A DNA stretch of 64,000 bases from Moellerella sp963519845 (GCA_963519845.1 CAUQNX010000003.1:160705-224704); one strand, 5' to 3'; shown: positions 1 through 9,195, numbered from the stretch's first letter. The notes: generated by a model not told the origin, from the sequence alone. Program-made: numbers and translations.

Positions 1-692
1 GTGCGCCCTTCCGTTTCTGCTTGCTCTTTCATCGCGATCAGTTGATCAAGTGACACCATTCTCTCATAGGGATAATTGGCAACTTGTAGGCGACGTAAAT
101 AAATCACATGTGCACCACATCCCAACATCTCTCCAAGATCATCAATGATAGTCCGAATGTAAGTTCCTTTAGAGCAATGTATCTCTAATTCAACTTCATT
201 CTCTTCCCAACGAATAAACTGCAGCTCATAAACTGTAATTGGACGTGCTTCTCGCTCAATAGTGATACCTTTACGGGCATACTCATAGAGCGGCCTTCCC
301 TGATGCTTAAGCGCAGAATACATTGACGGTATCTGAAGCGTATCACCACGGAAACGGGCCAGCATTTCATCCAATTGAATTTGGTTAATATCAACGGGTC
401 GCTCACTGATAATTTGCCCCTGCGAATCAGAGGTATCAGTACGTTGTCCTAAGCGGGCAATGACACGATAGCGTTTATCAGAGTCGAGCAGAAATTGTGA
501 GAACTTGGTGGCTTCACCTAAGCAAACTGGCAACATTCCTGTTGCCAGTGGATCTAGCGCGCCTGTGTGACCAGCCTTGTTCGCATTAAACAGACGGCGA
601 ACCTTCTGCAGTGCATCATTAGAGGAAATATCTTGAGGTTTATCCAGTAATAATACGCCATGAATATCACGGCCACGACGACGGCGAGCCAT
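1..692 (-). CDS. truB: tRNA pseudouridine(55) synthase TruB, 3' part cut by window edge
   Basis: Isomerises U55 in the T-loop of tRNAs to pseudouridine. The reading frame is open from the ATG at 692-690 to the left window edge, about 230 codons; the C-terminal PUA part lies outside. The N-terminus is arginine-rich (MARRRRGRD), and the conserved GHTGALDPLATGMLP segment with the catalytic Asp follows about 40 residues in. The start codon overlaps the rbfA stop by one base (TAATG), so translation is probably coupled. It is the last visible gene of the rimP-nusA-infB-rbfA-truB operon, as in E. coli. Identification is by remembered family sequence and synteny; no defects are seen in the visible part. 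Confidence 0.96.
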   Translation of the reverse strand, partial: MARRRRGRDIHGVLLLDKPQDISSNDALQKVRRLFNANKAGHTGALDPLATGMLPVCLGEATKFSQFLLDSDKRYRVIARLGQRTDTSDSQGQIISERPVDINQIQLDEMLARFRGDTLQIPSMYSALKHQGRPLYEYARKGITIEREARPITVYELQFIRWEENEVELEIHCSKGTYIRTIIDDLGEMLGCGAHVIYLRRLQVANYPYERMVSLDQLIAMKEQAETEGR

Positions 693-1102
693 TATTTTTC
701 CTCTTTGTGCTCAATATCCGTACGACGTTCTTCGTCTTCACGGATAGTTTTAGACACAAGGTTCGACATTCTCATCCCTTCGACTAATGAATTATCATAA
801 GCGAAGACAATCTCTGGCACTATGCGTAAACGCATGGCTTTGCCGACTAATGAACGAATATAACCTGCGGCTTCATTGAGCGCTTTCAGGCCATTTGTTA
901 CCTGTTCAGAATCGTGCGTTTCATCTAAGAAGTTGAGAAAAGTGACGAATACTTTGGCATAAGCTAAGTCACGCGACAATTCAACACCTGAAACCGTCGC
1001 CATGCCGATACGAGGATCTTTTATTTCACGTTGTAGGATAACCGCAATTTCTTTCTGTAATTCCTGTGATACACGTTGAGAACGACTAAATTCTTTTGCC
1101 AT
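692..1102 (-). CDS. rbfA: Ribosome-binding factor A RbfA
   Basis: A 136-residue KH-like-fold protein that binds the 30S precursor and assists late 16S rRNA maturation and cold adaptation. The N-terminus MAKEFSRSQRVSQELQKEI and the core SGVELSRDLAYAKVFVTF match the enterobacterial family. The length is usual (E. coli 133), with a charged Glu/Lys-rich tail. A GGAG Shine-Dalgarno lies just upstream of the ATG. It lies between infB (65 nt gap with a strong hairpin) and truB (1-nt overlap), so it is read as part of the nusA-infB operon. Confidence 0.97.
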   Translation of the reverse strand: MAKEFSRSQRVSQELQKEIAVILQREIKDPRIGMATVSGVELSRDLAYAKVFVTFLNFLDETHDSEQVTNGLKALNEAAGYIRSLVGKAMRLRIVPEIVFAYDNSLVEGMRMSNLVSKTIREDEERRTDIEHKEEK

Positions 1103-1120
1103 CGTTATATCTCCTAACAG

Positions 1121-1143
1121 TTGGGGGGCATATAGCCCCCCAA
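1121..1143 (-). other. GC-rich hairpin between infB and rbfA
   Basis: A perfect 8-bp inverted repeat (TTGGGGGG / CCCCCCAA, 7-nt loop) lies in the infB-rbfA gap. There is no T-run on the minus strand after it, so it is not a standard intrinsic terminator. It may protect or delimit the infB transcript, act as an RNase processing site, or give partial attenuation. It stops about 10 nt before the rbfA ribosome-binding site. Confidence 0.6.
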
Positions 1144-1167
1144 TAATAAAGTGAATCTGCGATAAAA

Positions 1168-3909
1168 TTAATCGTCGATTGAACGTTTAATTTCAATGAT
1201 TTCGAACACTTCGATCATATCGCCAGGACGGACATCGTTGTAGTTTTTAACACCGATACCACATTCCATACCGTTACGAACTTCGCTCACATCATCTTTA
1301 AAGCGACGCAGAGACTCTAATTCACCTTCGTAAATAACCACGTTATCACGCAGAACGCGAATAGGGTTATGACGTTTGATGTTACCTTCAACAACCATAC
1401 AACCGGCAACCGCACCAAATTTCGGTGATTTAAATACATCACGAACTTCAGCCAGACCAATAATTTGTTGTTTATATTCTGGTGCAAGCATACCACTCAT
1501 CGCCAGCTTGATTTCGTCAATCAGGCTATAGATAACAGAGTAGTAACGTAAGTCAACACTTTCACTTTCGATGATACGACGTGCAGAGGCATCAGCACGA
1601 ACGTTAAAACCTAAGATGATTGCGTTTGATGCTGCTGCCAATGATGCATCCGTTTCCGTGATACCACCAACACCAGAACCAATAATTTTGACTTTAACTT
1701 CATCAGTAGACAATTTCTGTAGTGATTCAGTGATCGCTTCACAAGTCCCTTGAACATCTGTTTTCAACACGATATTCAATTCAGAAACTTTACCTTCTTC
1801 CATGTTAGCAAACATGTTTTCCAGTTTAGATTTCTGCTGACGAGCCAGTTTCACATCACGGAATTTACCTTGACGATATAAGGCAACTTCACGCGCTTTT
1901 TTCTCATCACGAACAACTGTCGCTTCGTCACCAGCAGAAGGAACACTGGAGAGACCCAGGATTTCTACAGGCATTGAAGGACCCGCTGTTTGAACGTCTT
2001 TACCTAATTCGTTACGCATTGCACGAATACGGCCATATTCAAAGCCACAGAGTACGATATCGCCTTTGTTCAATGTCCCTTCCTGAACTAGGATAGTTGC
2101 CACAGGGCCACGTCCTTTATCAAGGTAAGATTCAATCACAACACCGCTTGCCATACCTGAACGAACCGCTGTCAGTTCCAGAACTTCGGCTTCTAACAGA
2201 ATTGTTTCAAGCAGGTCATCGATACCCGTTCCTTTCTTCGCAGAAACTTCAACGAATTGGTTAGTACCACCCAACTCTTCTGAGAAGATACCATATTGCA
2301 TCAATTCATTTTTAACACGTTGCGGATCAGCTTCTGGTTTATCCATCTTGTTGATTGCAACAACAACAGGAACCTCAGCCGCTTTCGCATGTTGAATAGC
2401 TTCAACTGTCTGTGGCATAACACCATCGTCAGCAGCAACCACCAGAACAACGATATCCGTCGCTTGTGCACCACGTGAACGCATAGAAGTAAATGCGGCG
2501 TGACCTGGGGTATCAAGGAAGGTGATCATTCCTTTATCAGTCGTTACATGGTAAGCACCGATATGCTGAGTGATCCCGCCAGCTTCACCAGAAGCCACTT
2601 TCGTTGAACGAATGTAGTCCAGTAGTGAGGTTTTACCATGGTCAACGTGACCCATAATAGTCACAACTGGTGGACGAGCTTCACGAACGACTGTTTCACC
2701 CGTATCACGGTCGTTGAGGATCGCTTCTTCTAATTCGTTTTCACGACGTAGAGTAACTTTATGACCCATCTCTTCCGCAACTAACTGCGCAGTCTCTTGG
2801 TCTATTACTTGGTTAATGGTGGTCATTGCGCCCATTTTCATCATAGTTTTGATGACTTGAGAGCCTTTCACTGCCATTTTATTGGCTAATTCACCAACAG
2901 TAATAGTTTCACCGATAATGACATCACGGTTTACTGCAGCAACTGGCTTGTTAAAGCTCTGCTGAAGTGAACTGCCTTTACGGTTTTTACCTTTAGATTT
3001 GCCATTACGGCCAACAGCGCGTTCTTCTTCGCGATCAGCTTTTTCAGACAGTTTATTTCTTTTCTTTTGAGCAGGTGCTTTGCCGCCACGAGCGCGGGCA
3101 CGACGACCTTCTTCTTTAGCATCACTTTCGTCTTCAGCTTCTTGAGCATGACGGAAAGTGGTTGTGTGATAATCAGAGACTTCTTCTGTCGGCGCTTCTT
3201 CAGGAGTAGTAGTAATTTTAGCTGCCATAAGGCGAGCCTCTTCTGCTACACGAGCCGCATCCGCTTCAACTTTACGACGCACTTCTTCTTCAGATTTGCG
3301 TTTTAGTTCTGCAGACTCAGCTTCAAGACGCTGTTTCTCTGTATTTTTGTCACCGGCTTTGCCAGTCTTTTGATGATTTTCGCTTGGTTTCACTTTATCT
3401 GTTTCCGCTGCTTCGCGCTTAGCTTTTTCAGCTGCTTCACGTCTTGCTTTATCTTCGGCGTCACGCTTAGCTTCCGCTTCACGTTTAGCCTTCTCTTCTG
3501 CTTCACGTGTCGCTTTTTCTTCCGCTTCGCGTTTCGCTTTATTTTCAGCTTCGCGCTGTGCTTGCTCTTCCGCTTCGCACTGCGCCTGTTCTTCCGCTTT
3601 CGCCTGATCTTCAGCGTCACGGTTAACATAAGTGCGTTTTTTGCGGACTTCGATATTTACCGATTTGCTTTTGCCACCGGTGCCGGGAACACTCAGCGTA
3701 CTACGGGTCTTCCGCTGTAGTGTTAATTTGCTTGGCTGGCCCGCTGAACCGCCTTGATCGCGGTTAAGGTGTGCCAACAAAGCTTCTTTTTCGTGCTGAC
3801 TAACAGAGTCACTCTCACCTTTGTTGATCCCTGCGTCAGCAAATTGCTGTACCAGGCGCTCAACTGGGGTTTGAATTTCTGCTGCCAAAGATTTTACAGT
3901 TTCTGTCAT
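1168..3909 (-). CDS. infB: Translation initiation factor IF-2
   Basis: A 913-residue GTPase that delivers fMet-tRNA to the 30S P site and promotes subunit joining. The N-terminal IF2N module (about residues 1-50) is followed by a very charged linker (about 85-300) made of short Ala/Glu/Lys/Arg repeats of the type REAEEKAK, a predicted long helix. Then come a second IF2N-like segment, the G domain with GHVDHGKT at 420-427, DTPGH and NKMD, and the C-terminal fMet-tRNA-binding domains. It is slightly longer than E. coli IF2-1 (890), the extra length being in the repeat linker. Internal in-frame starts giving shorter IF2 forms are known in E. coli and were not resolved here. It is 23 nt downstream of nusA. 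Confidence 0.98.
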   Translation of the reverse strand: MTETVKSLAAEIQTPVERLVQQFADAGINKGESDSVSQHEKEALLAHLNRDQGGSAGQPSKLTLQRKTRSTLSVPGTGGKSKSVNIEVRKKRTYVNRDAEDQAKAEEQAQCEAEEQAQREAENKAKREAEEKATREAEEKAKREAEAKRDAEDKARREAAEKAKREAAETDKVKPSENHQKTGKAGDKNTEKQRLEAESAELKRKSEEEVRRKVEADAARVAEEARLMAAKITTTPEEAPTEEVSDYHTTTFRHAQEAEDESDAKEEGRRARARGGKAPAQKKRNKLSEKADREEERAVGRNGKSKGKNRKGSSLQQSFNKPVAAVNRDVIIGETITVGELANKMAVKGSQVIKTMMKMGAMTTINQVIDQETAQLVAEEMGHKVTLRRENELEEAILNDRDTGETVVREARPPVVTIMGHVDHGKTSLLDYIRSTKVASGEAGGITQHIGAYHVTTDKGMITFLDTPGHAAFTSMRSRGAQATDIVVLVVAADDGVMPQTVEAIQHAKAAEVPVVVAINKMDKPEADPQRVKNELMQYGIFSEELGGTNQFVEVSAKKGTGIDDLLETILLEAEVLELTAVRSGMASGVVIESYLDKGRGPVATILVQEGTLNKGDIVLCGFEYGRIRAMRNELGKDVQTAGPSMPVEILGLSSVPSAGDEATVVRDEKKAREVALYRQGKFRDVKLARQQKSKLENMFANMEEGKVSELNIVLKTDVQGTCEAITESLQKLSTDEVKVKIIGSGVGGITETDASLAAASNAIILGFNVRADASARRIIESESVDLRYYSVIYSLIDEIKLAMSGMLAPEYKQQIIGLAEVRDVFKSPKFGAVAGCMVVEGNIKRHNPIRVLRDNVVIYEGELESLRRFKDDVSEVRNGMECGIGVKNYNDVRPGDMIEVFEIIEIKRSIDD

Positions 3910-3932
3910 TCCGTTCCTTCCTGCTACAGTGA

Positions 3933-5441
3933 TTATGCATCGTTGCCAAACCAGCAGATATTACGTGCAGCCATGATGAGTATTCCAGCTTGTTCATCAT
4001 TCAGACCTTCGATATCAGTAAGGTCATCAATGCCCTGTTCAGCAAGATCTTCCAGTGTACAGATACCATGTGCTGCCAGCGTAAAGGCTAGAGACCGTTC
4101 CATACCTTCTAGATTTAATAAATCTTCTGCAGGTTGATTATCGCCTAAGCTCTCTTTTTGAGCCAGTTCTAACGTCGTTAAAGCTGCTTTAGCTCTTTCA
4201 CGTAGAACTTCGATAGTCTCCTCATCAAGACCTTCAATCGCTTGAAGTTCACTGATAGGCACGTAAGCCAATTCCTCTAGCGTAGAGAAGCCTTCTTCAA
4301 CAAGTGTTGTGGCAAACTCTTCATCAATATCCAGATGCTTAGTAAATGTCTCAATAGAAGCATGGGCTTCTGCTTGATGTTTAGCTAGTAGATCATCGGC
4401 GGTCATGACATTCAGTTCCCATTTGTCATTACCACGATGTATTTTCAACAATTGGGCAGCTAAACGGACGTTTTGTCCATTACGACCAATCGCTTGAGCT
4501 AAATTCGCACTTTCAACAGCGACATCCATTGTACATTTGTCTTCATCGACAACAATAGAAGCTACATCAGCGGGCGCCATTGCATTAATTACAAATTGTG
4601 CTGGGTTATCATCCCATAAAACGATATCGATTCTTTCTCCGCCCAGTTCACTGGAAACGGCTTGAACTCTTGCTCCACGCATTCCGACGCAGGCACCAAC
4701 AGGATCAATACGCTTATCGTTGGTTTTAACTGCAATCTTAGCACGAGAACCTGGATCACGAGCAGCTGCTTTAATTTCGATAATCTCTTCGCCAATCTCT
4801 GGCACTTCGATACGAAATAGTTCAACCAGCATTTCTGAACGCGAACGCGTCACAAATAACTGTGCGCCGCGAGCTTCTGGACGTACATCATACAGAACAC
4901 CGCGAATTCGGTCACCTGGACGGAAATTTTCCCGTGGTAACATATCTTCACGTAAAATAACGGCTTCTGCGTTATTGCCAAGATCTAAGGTGATATTGTC
5001 ACGGTTAACTTTCTTAACCAGGCCAGTAATGATTTCACCTTGCTGTTTACGGAATTGTTCAACAACCATTGCACGTTCCGCTTCGCGGACTTTCTGTACA
5101 ATAACCTGTTTTGCTGTTTGAGTGGTAATACGATCAAATACAACAGATTCGATTTGGTCTTCGACGTAACCGCCTAATTCAGCCGTTGGATCATCAAAAT
5201 TTGCCGCGTCAAAAGTAATTTCGCGCGTCGGCATAGTGACTTCATCGACAATTAACCAGCGGCGGAAGGTATCAAAATCGCCTGATTTGCGATCGATACA
5301 AACTCTAACTTCGATCTCTTGTTCGTATTTTTTCTTCGTAGCAGTTGCTAGTGCTGTTTCAAGCGCCTCGAAAATTTTTTCACGAGGAAGGGACTTTTCA
5401 TTAGAAACCGCTTCCACAACAGCCAGAATTTCTTTGTTCAT
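3933..5441 (-). CDS. nusA: Transcription termination/antitermination factor NusA
   Basis: A 502-residue RNA polymerase-associated factor controlling pausing, intrinsic termination and antitermination. The domain order is the usual one: N-terminal RNAP-binding domain, S1 domain around residues 135-200, two KH domains (VGACVGMRGARVQ and IGRNGQNVRLAAQL motifs), then two acidic repeats with helix-hairpin-helix features in the last 150 residues. The length matches E. coli (495). It sits between rimP (24 nt) and infB (23 nt). In E. coli NusA represses its own operon through terminators in the leader, and such terminators are present here upstream of rimP. Confidence 0.98.
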   Translation of the reverse strand: MNKEILAVVEAVSNEKSLPREKIFEALETALATATKKKYEQEIEVRVCIDRKSGDFDTFRRWLIVDEVTMPTREITFDAANFDDPTAELGGYVEDQIESVVFDRITTQTAKQVIVQKVREAERAMVVEQFRKQQGEIITGLVKKVNRDNITLDLGNNAEAVILREDMLPRENFRPGDRIRGVLYDVRPEARGAQLFVTRSRSEMLVELFRIEVPEIGEEIIEIKAAARDPGSRAKIAVKTNDKRIDPVGACVGMRGARVQAVSSELGGERIDIVLWDDNPAQFVINAMAPADVASIVVDEDKCTMDVAVESANLAQAIGRNGQNVRLAAQLLKIHRGNDKWELNVMTADDLLAKHQAEAHASIETFTKHLDIDEEFATTLVEEGFSTLEELAYVPISELQAIEGLDEETIEVLRERAKAALTTLELAQKESLGDNQPAEDLLNLEGMERSLAFTLAAHGICTLEDLAEQGIDDLTDIEGLNDEQAGILIMAARNICWFGNDA

Positions 5442-5465
5442 CCTAGTTGCCTCATTGAAACTTAA

Positions 5466-5918
5466 TTAAAAGTGGGGTACCAGGTTAGCTTTCTGGATGT
5501 TGCTCAACGCGAACACTTCATCCTTACCATCCACAGTAACCGTTATCATTTCACCATCAACGGCTTTGATTATACCTTGCCATCTACGGCGGTTCTGCAT
5601 TGCAATACGTAAAACGAGAGACACTTCTTCACCCGTAAAACTATCGTAGTGTTTCGCGGTGAAAAGCGGACGCTCAAGTCCTGGCGACGAGATTTCCAGG
5701 TTATAAAGTACCGCGATTGGATCTTCGACATCCAATACAGCACTCACCTGGTGGCTAACATCAGCACAATCATCAACAGTGATACCGTTTTCACTATCAA
5801 TATAGACACGTAGTGTTGAAACACGTGCACGAATAAACTCTAAGCCAACAAGTTCAAAGCCTAAAGCCTCTACAGGTGCTGAAATCATCTCTGTTAATTT
5901 TTGCTCTAATGTGGACAA
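5466..5918 (-). CDS. rimP: Ribosome maturation factor RimP
   Basis: A 150-residue 30S assembly factor. I place the start at a TTG codon (5918-5916), giving (M)STLEQKLTEMI and exactly the E. coli length. A strong G-rich Shine-Dalgarno (GGGGGTGGG) sits a few bases upstream. The frame stays open further upstream to 6041, but that extension reads through the leader terminator and resembles no RimP sequence. The C-terminus FALSNIQKANLVPHF is highly conserved. First protein gene of the nusA operon. Confidence 0.95.
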   Translation of the reverse strand: MSTLEQKLTEMISAPVEALGFELVGLEFIRARVSTLRVYIDSENGITVDDCADVSHQVSAVLDVEDPIAVLYNLEISSPGLERPLFTAKHYDSFTGEEVSLVLRIAMQNRRRWQGIIKAVDGEMITVTVDGKDEVFALSNIQKANLVPHF

Positions 5919-5979
5919 GCCCACCCCCAGACATAAAAAAAGGGCCATAAAAGCCCAGTTAATTTGGTTGTCAAATAAC

Positions 5980-6000
5980 AAAAAACCCCGAAATTCGGGG
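5980..6000 (-). terminator. Leader terminator between metY and rimP
   Basis: On the minus strand a 7-bp stem (CCCCGAA / TTCGGGG) is followed by TTTTTT, a typical intrinsic terminator. A second, weaker GGGC/GCCC hairpin followed by seven Ts lies at about 5934-5956, just before the rimP ribosome-binding site. Tandem leader terminators fit the known pattern in which transcripts from the metY promoter are partly stopped before the rimP-nusA-infB genes. Confidence 0.85.
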
Positions 6001-6124
6001 CTTATGTAACTGGACCCTGTAGTATCACTGGGTTCAACCAAACATCCTAGCGTATCTTTTAAATCAGGATCAATCGTTATTAATTAGCGATAAATATATT
6101 TGAAAAGATACCCTGGCTAAGAAG

Positions 6125-6201
<77 letters not shown>

Positions 6202-6259
6202 TTCGAAAACGTGATATATACTACGCTGATAACCTGCGAACTGCAAGTTATACAAATAA

Positions 6260-6349
6260 TGGTGCCGAGAACGGGACTTGAACCCGTACGCCCGTTTTGT
6301 AGGCACTACCACCTCAAGGTAGCGTGTATACCAATTTCACCACCTCGGC
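6260..6349 (-). tRNA. leuU: tRNA-Leu (GAG)
   Basis: Class II tRNA with a long variable arm. The acceptor stem is GCCGAGG/TTCTCGGC-like, the anticodon loop is TTGAGGT with anticodon GAG in a CTACC/GGTAG stem, and the T-arm is GGGTTCAAGTCCC. CCA is encoded (TGG at 6260-6262 on the plus strand). It corresponds to E. coli leuU by sequence and by position immediately after secG. The genes between leuU and metY in E. coli (argG region) are absent here; the two tRNA genes are only about 60 nt apart. Confidence 0.96.
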
Positions 6350-6455
6350 ACATGAATGAGACTATTGTTTTAATTCGCTAACAATCTCATTTTAACACTT
6401 TACTACTAAGACAATTTGATATGAGGTATTAAATTGTCTTTTGGAATCTAGACAC

Positions 6456-6794
6456 TTAACGTGGTATATCACTCGTTGGTGTCGCTGGTGCTGCCGGAAC
6501 GTCTGTTGGTTGCTCGACTTTTACCGGTTCGCTTAGGTTTTCCCATTTACTACCAGTTCCATATTTGTTAGCTGTCATATTGCCTAACAATAAACTGAGC
6601 AGGAAAAACACGGTCGCAAAGATTCCAGTCATACGAGTCATAAAGTTGCCTGAACCCGATGAACCAAACAGTGTTGCAGAAGCACCCGCACCGAAAGATG
6701 CACCCATGTCAGCGCCTTTACCCTGCTGTAGCATAACCAGAGCTATAAGCCCTATCGCAACTAGCAAGAAAACTATTAAAAGTGCTACGTACAT
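6456..6794 (-). CDS. secG: Preprotein translocase subunit SecG
   Basis: A 112-residue inner-membrane protein of the SecYEG channel. Two hydrophobic segments (about residues 2-20 and 52-72) flank the conserved loop QQGKGADMGASFGAGAS and the GSSGSGNFMTR segment. The C-terminal tail is Pro/Ala-rich and ends TSDIPR, as in E. coli (TSDIPN). It is followed by leuU and metY, an arrangement shared with E. coli. Confidence 0.97.
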   Translation of the reverse strand: MYVALLIVFLLVAIGLIALVMLQQGKGADMGASFGAGASATLFGSSGSGNFMTRMTGIFATVFFLLSLLLGNMTANKYGTGSKWENLSEPVKVEQPTDVPAAPATPTSDIPR

Positions 6795-6851
6795 TTGAGT
6801 TACCTATTCAATTGCGGTCCATAACAATACGATTGTTATGACGAATAACTG

Positions 6852-6891
6852 CACACCTGCCCAACTCCCTTAACAGGAATGAGCGGGTGTG
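6852..6891 (-). other. Hairpin in glmM-secG gap
   Basis: Nine-base arms (CACACCTGC and GCGGGTGTG) pair with one T-G position around a 22-nt loop in the 201-nt gap between glmM and secG. There is no T-run, so it may be an attenuator, an RNA-processing structure or a target in the glmM 3' region. In E. coli the glmM/glmS pathway is under small-RNA control at glmS; no link is shown here. Confidence 0.4.
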
Positions 6892-6995
6892 AATACTAAC
6901 GAAAGCCGGACCGACAAGCAAGTGTATTTTCATTCCAAATGTCTATTTGAAGAAAAAAACAACAATTGCCTATCAATTCCTACGCTTCCCAAAAA

Positions 6996-8333
6996 TTAGC
7001 CTGCTTGTTTAACCGCATCAGCAATTCGATTTGCCATTTCTGTAACATCGGCTTCGTTTTCGCCTTCAACCATAACGCGGATCAGGGGTTCAGTACCTGA
7101 TTTTCTCAGTAACACACGCCCTTTACCGGCTAGCTCTTTCTCGACTTGTTCATTTACAGCCTGAACTAGCTCAGATTGTAGTGGATCATGAGAGCCAGAG
7201 AAGCGCACATTGACTAAAACTTGTGGTAACAATTTCATGCCGCTACAGAGATCATTGAGGCTCATATGGTTACGAACCATGGCGCTCAATACTTGCAGGC
7301 CAGCGATGATGCCATCACCTGTCGTGGTTTTATCCAGTAAAATGATATGGCCGGAGTTTTCTGCCCCCATACGCCAACCTTTTTCCTGCAATTTTTCCAG
7401 CACATAACGATCGCCCACTTTTGCACGAGCAAATGGGATACCCAGCTGTTTCAGAGCGATTTCAAGACCCATATTACTCATTAGAGTACCGATAACACCA
7501 CCGCGTAACTGACCTTGGCGTAATGCTTCACGGGCAATAATATAGAGGATTTGGTCACCATCAACTTTGTTGCCGAGGTGATCAACCATAATAATACGGT
7601 CACCATCGCCATCAAATGCCAAACCAGCATGGGCTTGCTCTTCAATGACGCGTTTCTGTAGCATGCGAACATCTGTCGCACCGCACTCTTCATTGATATT
7701 GATACCATTAGGCTCGCAACCAATAGCGATAACTTCGGCGCCTAGCTCACGGAATACATTAGGTGCAATGTGATAAGTCGCACCATTTGCGCAATCAATA
7801 ACAATTTTCAGTCCGCCCAAGCTCTGCTCACTTGGGAAGGTGCCTTTGCAGAATTCAATATAGCGACCTGCTGCATCGACAATCCGATTAGCGCGACCTA
7901 ATTCAGCCGATTCGACACAAGTAATCGGTTTTTCCATTTCGGCTTCAATCGCTTCTTCCACATGATCAGGCAGTTTTGTCCCATCAATAGAGAAAAATTT
8001 AATACCGTTATCATCATAAGGGTTATGAGAGGCAGAAATCACGATCCCCGCTTCAGCACGGAAAGTACGCGTCAAATAAGCAACTGCAGGTGTTGGCATG
8101 GGTCCAGTAAAAGAGGCAGATAGACCAGCCGCAGCCAGACCCGCTTCTAATGAAGATTCCAGCATATAACCTGAAATACGCGTATCTTTACCAATAATAA
8201 TTTTGCGTGAGCCATGACGAGCGAGAACTTTTCCGGCTGCCCAGCCTAATTTTAAGACGAAATCAGGTGTTATCGGGCTATCGCCCACTTTGCCACGGAT
8301 ACCATCAGTCCCAAAATATTTGCGGTTACTCAT
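6996..8333 (-). CDS. glmM: Phosphoglucosamine mutase GlmM
   Basis: A 445-residue cytoplasmic enzyme converting glucosamine-6-phosphate to glucosamine-1-phosphate for UDP-GlcNAc, and hence peptidoglycan and LPS. The catalytic phosphoserine motif ISASHNP is at about residues 100-106 (Ser102), the Mg-binding DGDGDR at about 241-246 and the substrate loop RKSGTEPLIRVM near the end. Length equals E. coli GlmM. It starts 4 nt after the folP stop, so the two are cotranscribed. Confidence 0.98.
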   Translation of the reverse strand: MSNRKYFGTDGIRGKVGDSPITPDFVLKLGWAAGKVLARHGSRKIIIGKDTRISGYMLESSLEAGLAAAGLSASFTGPMPTPAVAYLTRTFRAEAGIVISASHNPYDDNGIKFFSIDGTKLPDHVEEAIEAEMEKPITCVESAELGRANRIVDAAGRYIEFCKGTFPSEQSLGGLKIVIDCANGATYHIAPNVFRELGAEVIAIGCEPNGININEECGATDVRMLQKRVIEEQAHAGLAFDGDGDRIIMVDHLGNKVDGDQILYIIAREALRQGQLRGGVIGTLMSNMGLEIALKQLGIPFARAKVGDRYVLEKLQEKGWRMGAENSGHIILLDKTTTGDGIIAGLQVLSAMVRNHMSLNDLCSGMKLLPQVLVNVRFSGSHDPLQSELVQAVNEQVEKELAGKGRVLLRKSGTEPLIRVMVEGENEADVTEMANRIADAVKQAG

Positions 8334-8337
8334 AATT

Positions 8338-9174
8338 TTATTTTTCCTTTTCTGACAGCGTAGCCTGAACGATTTTCATAGCCTGTACCGTTGCTTTGAC
8401 ATCATGGACACGTAAAATCTGCGCGCCTTGCATAGCGGCGATAACGGCGCATGCAATACTGCCTTCAAGCCGTTCCTGCGGTGGAACATTCAATAATTGA
8501 CCAATCATAGACTTACGTGACATTCCCGCCAATAGGGGGACGCCTAAATCATGAAACTTAGCTAAGTTTGCCAGTAGTTGATAATTATGCGACAAATTTT
8601 TACCAAAACCAAAACCAGGATCAATAATGATGTTCTGTTTTTCGATCCCCGCATTGACGCAGCGTTCAATTTCATCGGCGAGATACTGTTTAACTTCGTG
8701 CACTACATTAGCGTAGTCTGGCGCACTTTGCATTGTTCTCGGTTGACCTTGCATATGCATCAAACAGACTGGAAGCTGTACTTTAGCCGCAGCTTCGAGT
8801 GCACCTAACTCATGTAATGAGCGAATATCATTAATTATATGCATTCCAGCGCGAGCTGCTTCGATCATTACTTGCGGTTTTGAACTATCGACTGAAATCC
8901 ACACATCAAAACGATCTGCAATAGCTTCGACGATTGGGATCACCCGGTCTAGCTCTTCTTGTACTGAAACCTCAGCAGCGCCCGGTCGAGTCGATTCGCC
9001 ACCAATATCAATGATAGTCGCACCCTCTTCAACCATTCTCTTCGCGTGTGCCAAGGCATCTTGATAGCTTTGGTGACTGCCGCCATCAGAAAATGAATCA
9101 GGTGTAATATTCAGAATTCCCATCACTTGTGGTGAGGTTAAATCAAGTGTCGAACCTCTCGCGAATATTTTCAT
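8338..9174 (-). CDS. folP: Dihydropteroate synthase FolP
   Basis: A 278-residue TIM-barrel enzyme joining p-aminobenzoate to 6-hydroxymethyl-dihydropterin pyrophosphate in folate synthesis; it is the sulfonamide target. Diagnostic motifs are GILNITPDSFSDGG, GGESTRPGA, DPGFGFGKN and GMSRKSMIG. It lies between ftsH (terminator in the gap) and glmM, the E. coli order. Length is close to E. coli (282); no insertions typical of acquired sul genes are seen. Confidence 0.98.
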   Translation of the reverse strand: MKIFARGSTLDLTSPQVMGILNITPDSFSDGGSHQSYQDALAHAKRMVEEGATIIDIGGESTRPGAAEVSVQEELDRVIPIVEAIADRFDVWISVDSSKPQVMIEAARAGMHIINDIRSLHELGALEAAAKVQLPVCLMHMQGQPRTMQSAPDYANVVHEVKQYLADEIERCVNAGIEKQNIIIDPGFGFGKNLSHNYQLLANLAKFHDLGVPLLAGMSRKSMIGQLLNVPPQERLEGSIACAVIAAMQGAQILRVHDVKATVQAMKIVQATLSEKEK

Positions 9175-9195
9175 TATTTATTCCTGTCCCGACGT

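Noticed and set aside
3370..3720. 116-codon plus-strand open frame rich in Phe/Arg/Cys inside infB, and similar ones nearby
   Set aside because: It is the complement of the IF2 Ala/Glu/Lys repeat region; no ribosome-binding site or recognisable protein.
5919..6041. 41-codon N-terminal extension of rimP
   Set aside because: It crosses a strong intrinsic terminator and has no family similarity; the TTG start with G-rich ribosome-binding site gives the exact family length.
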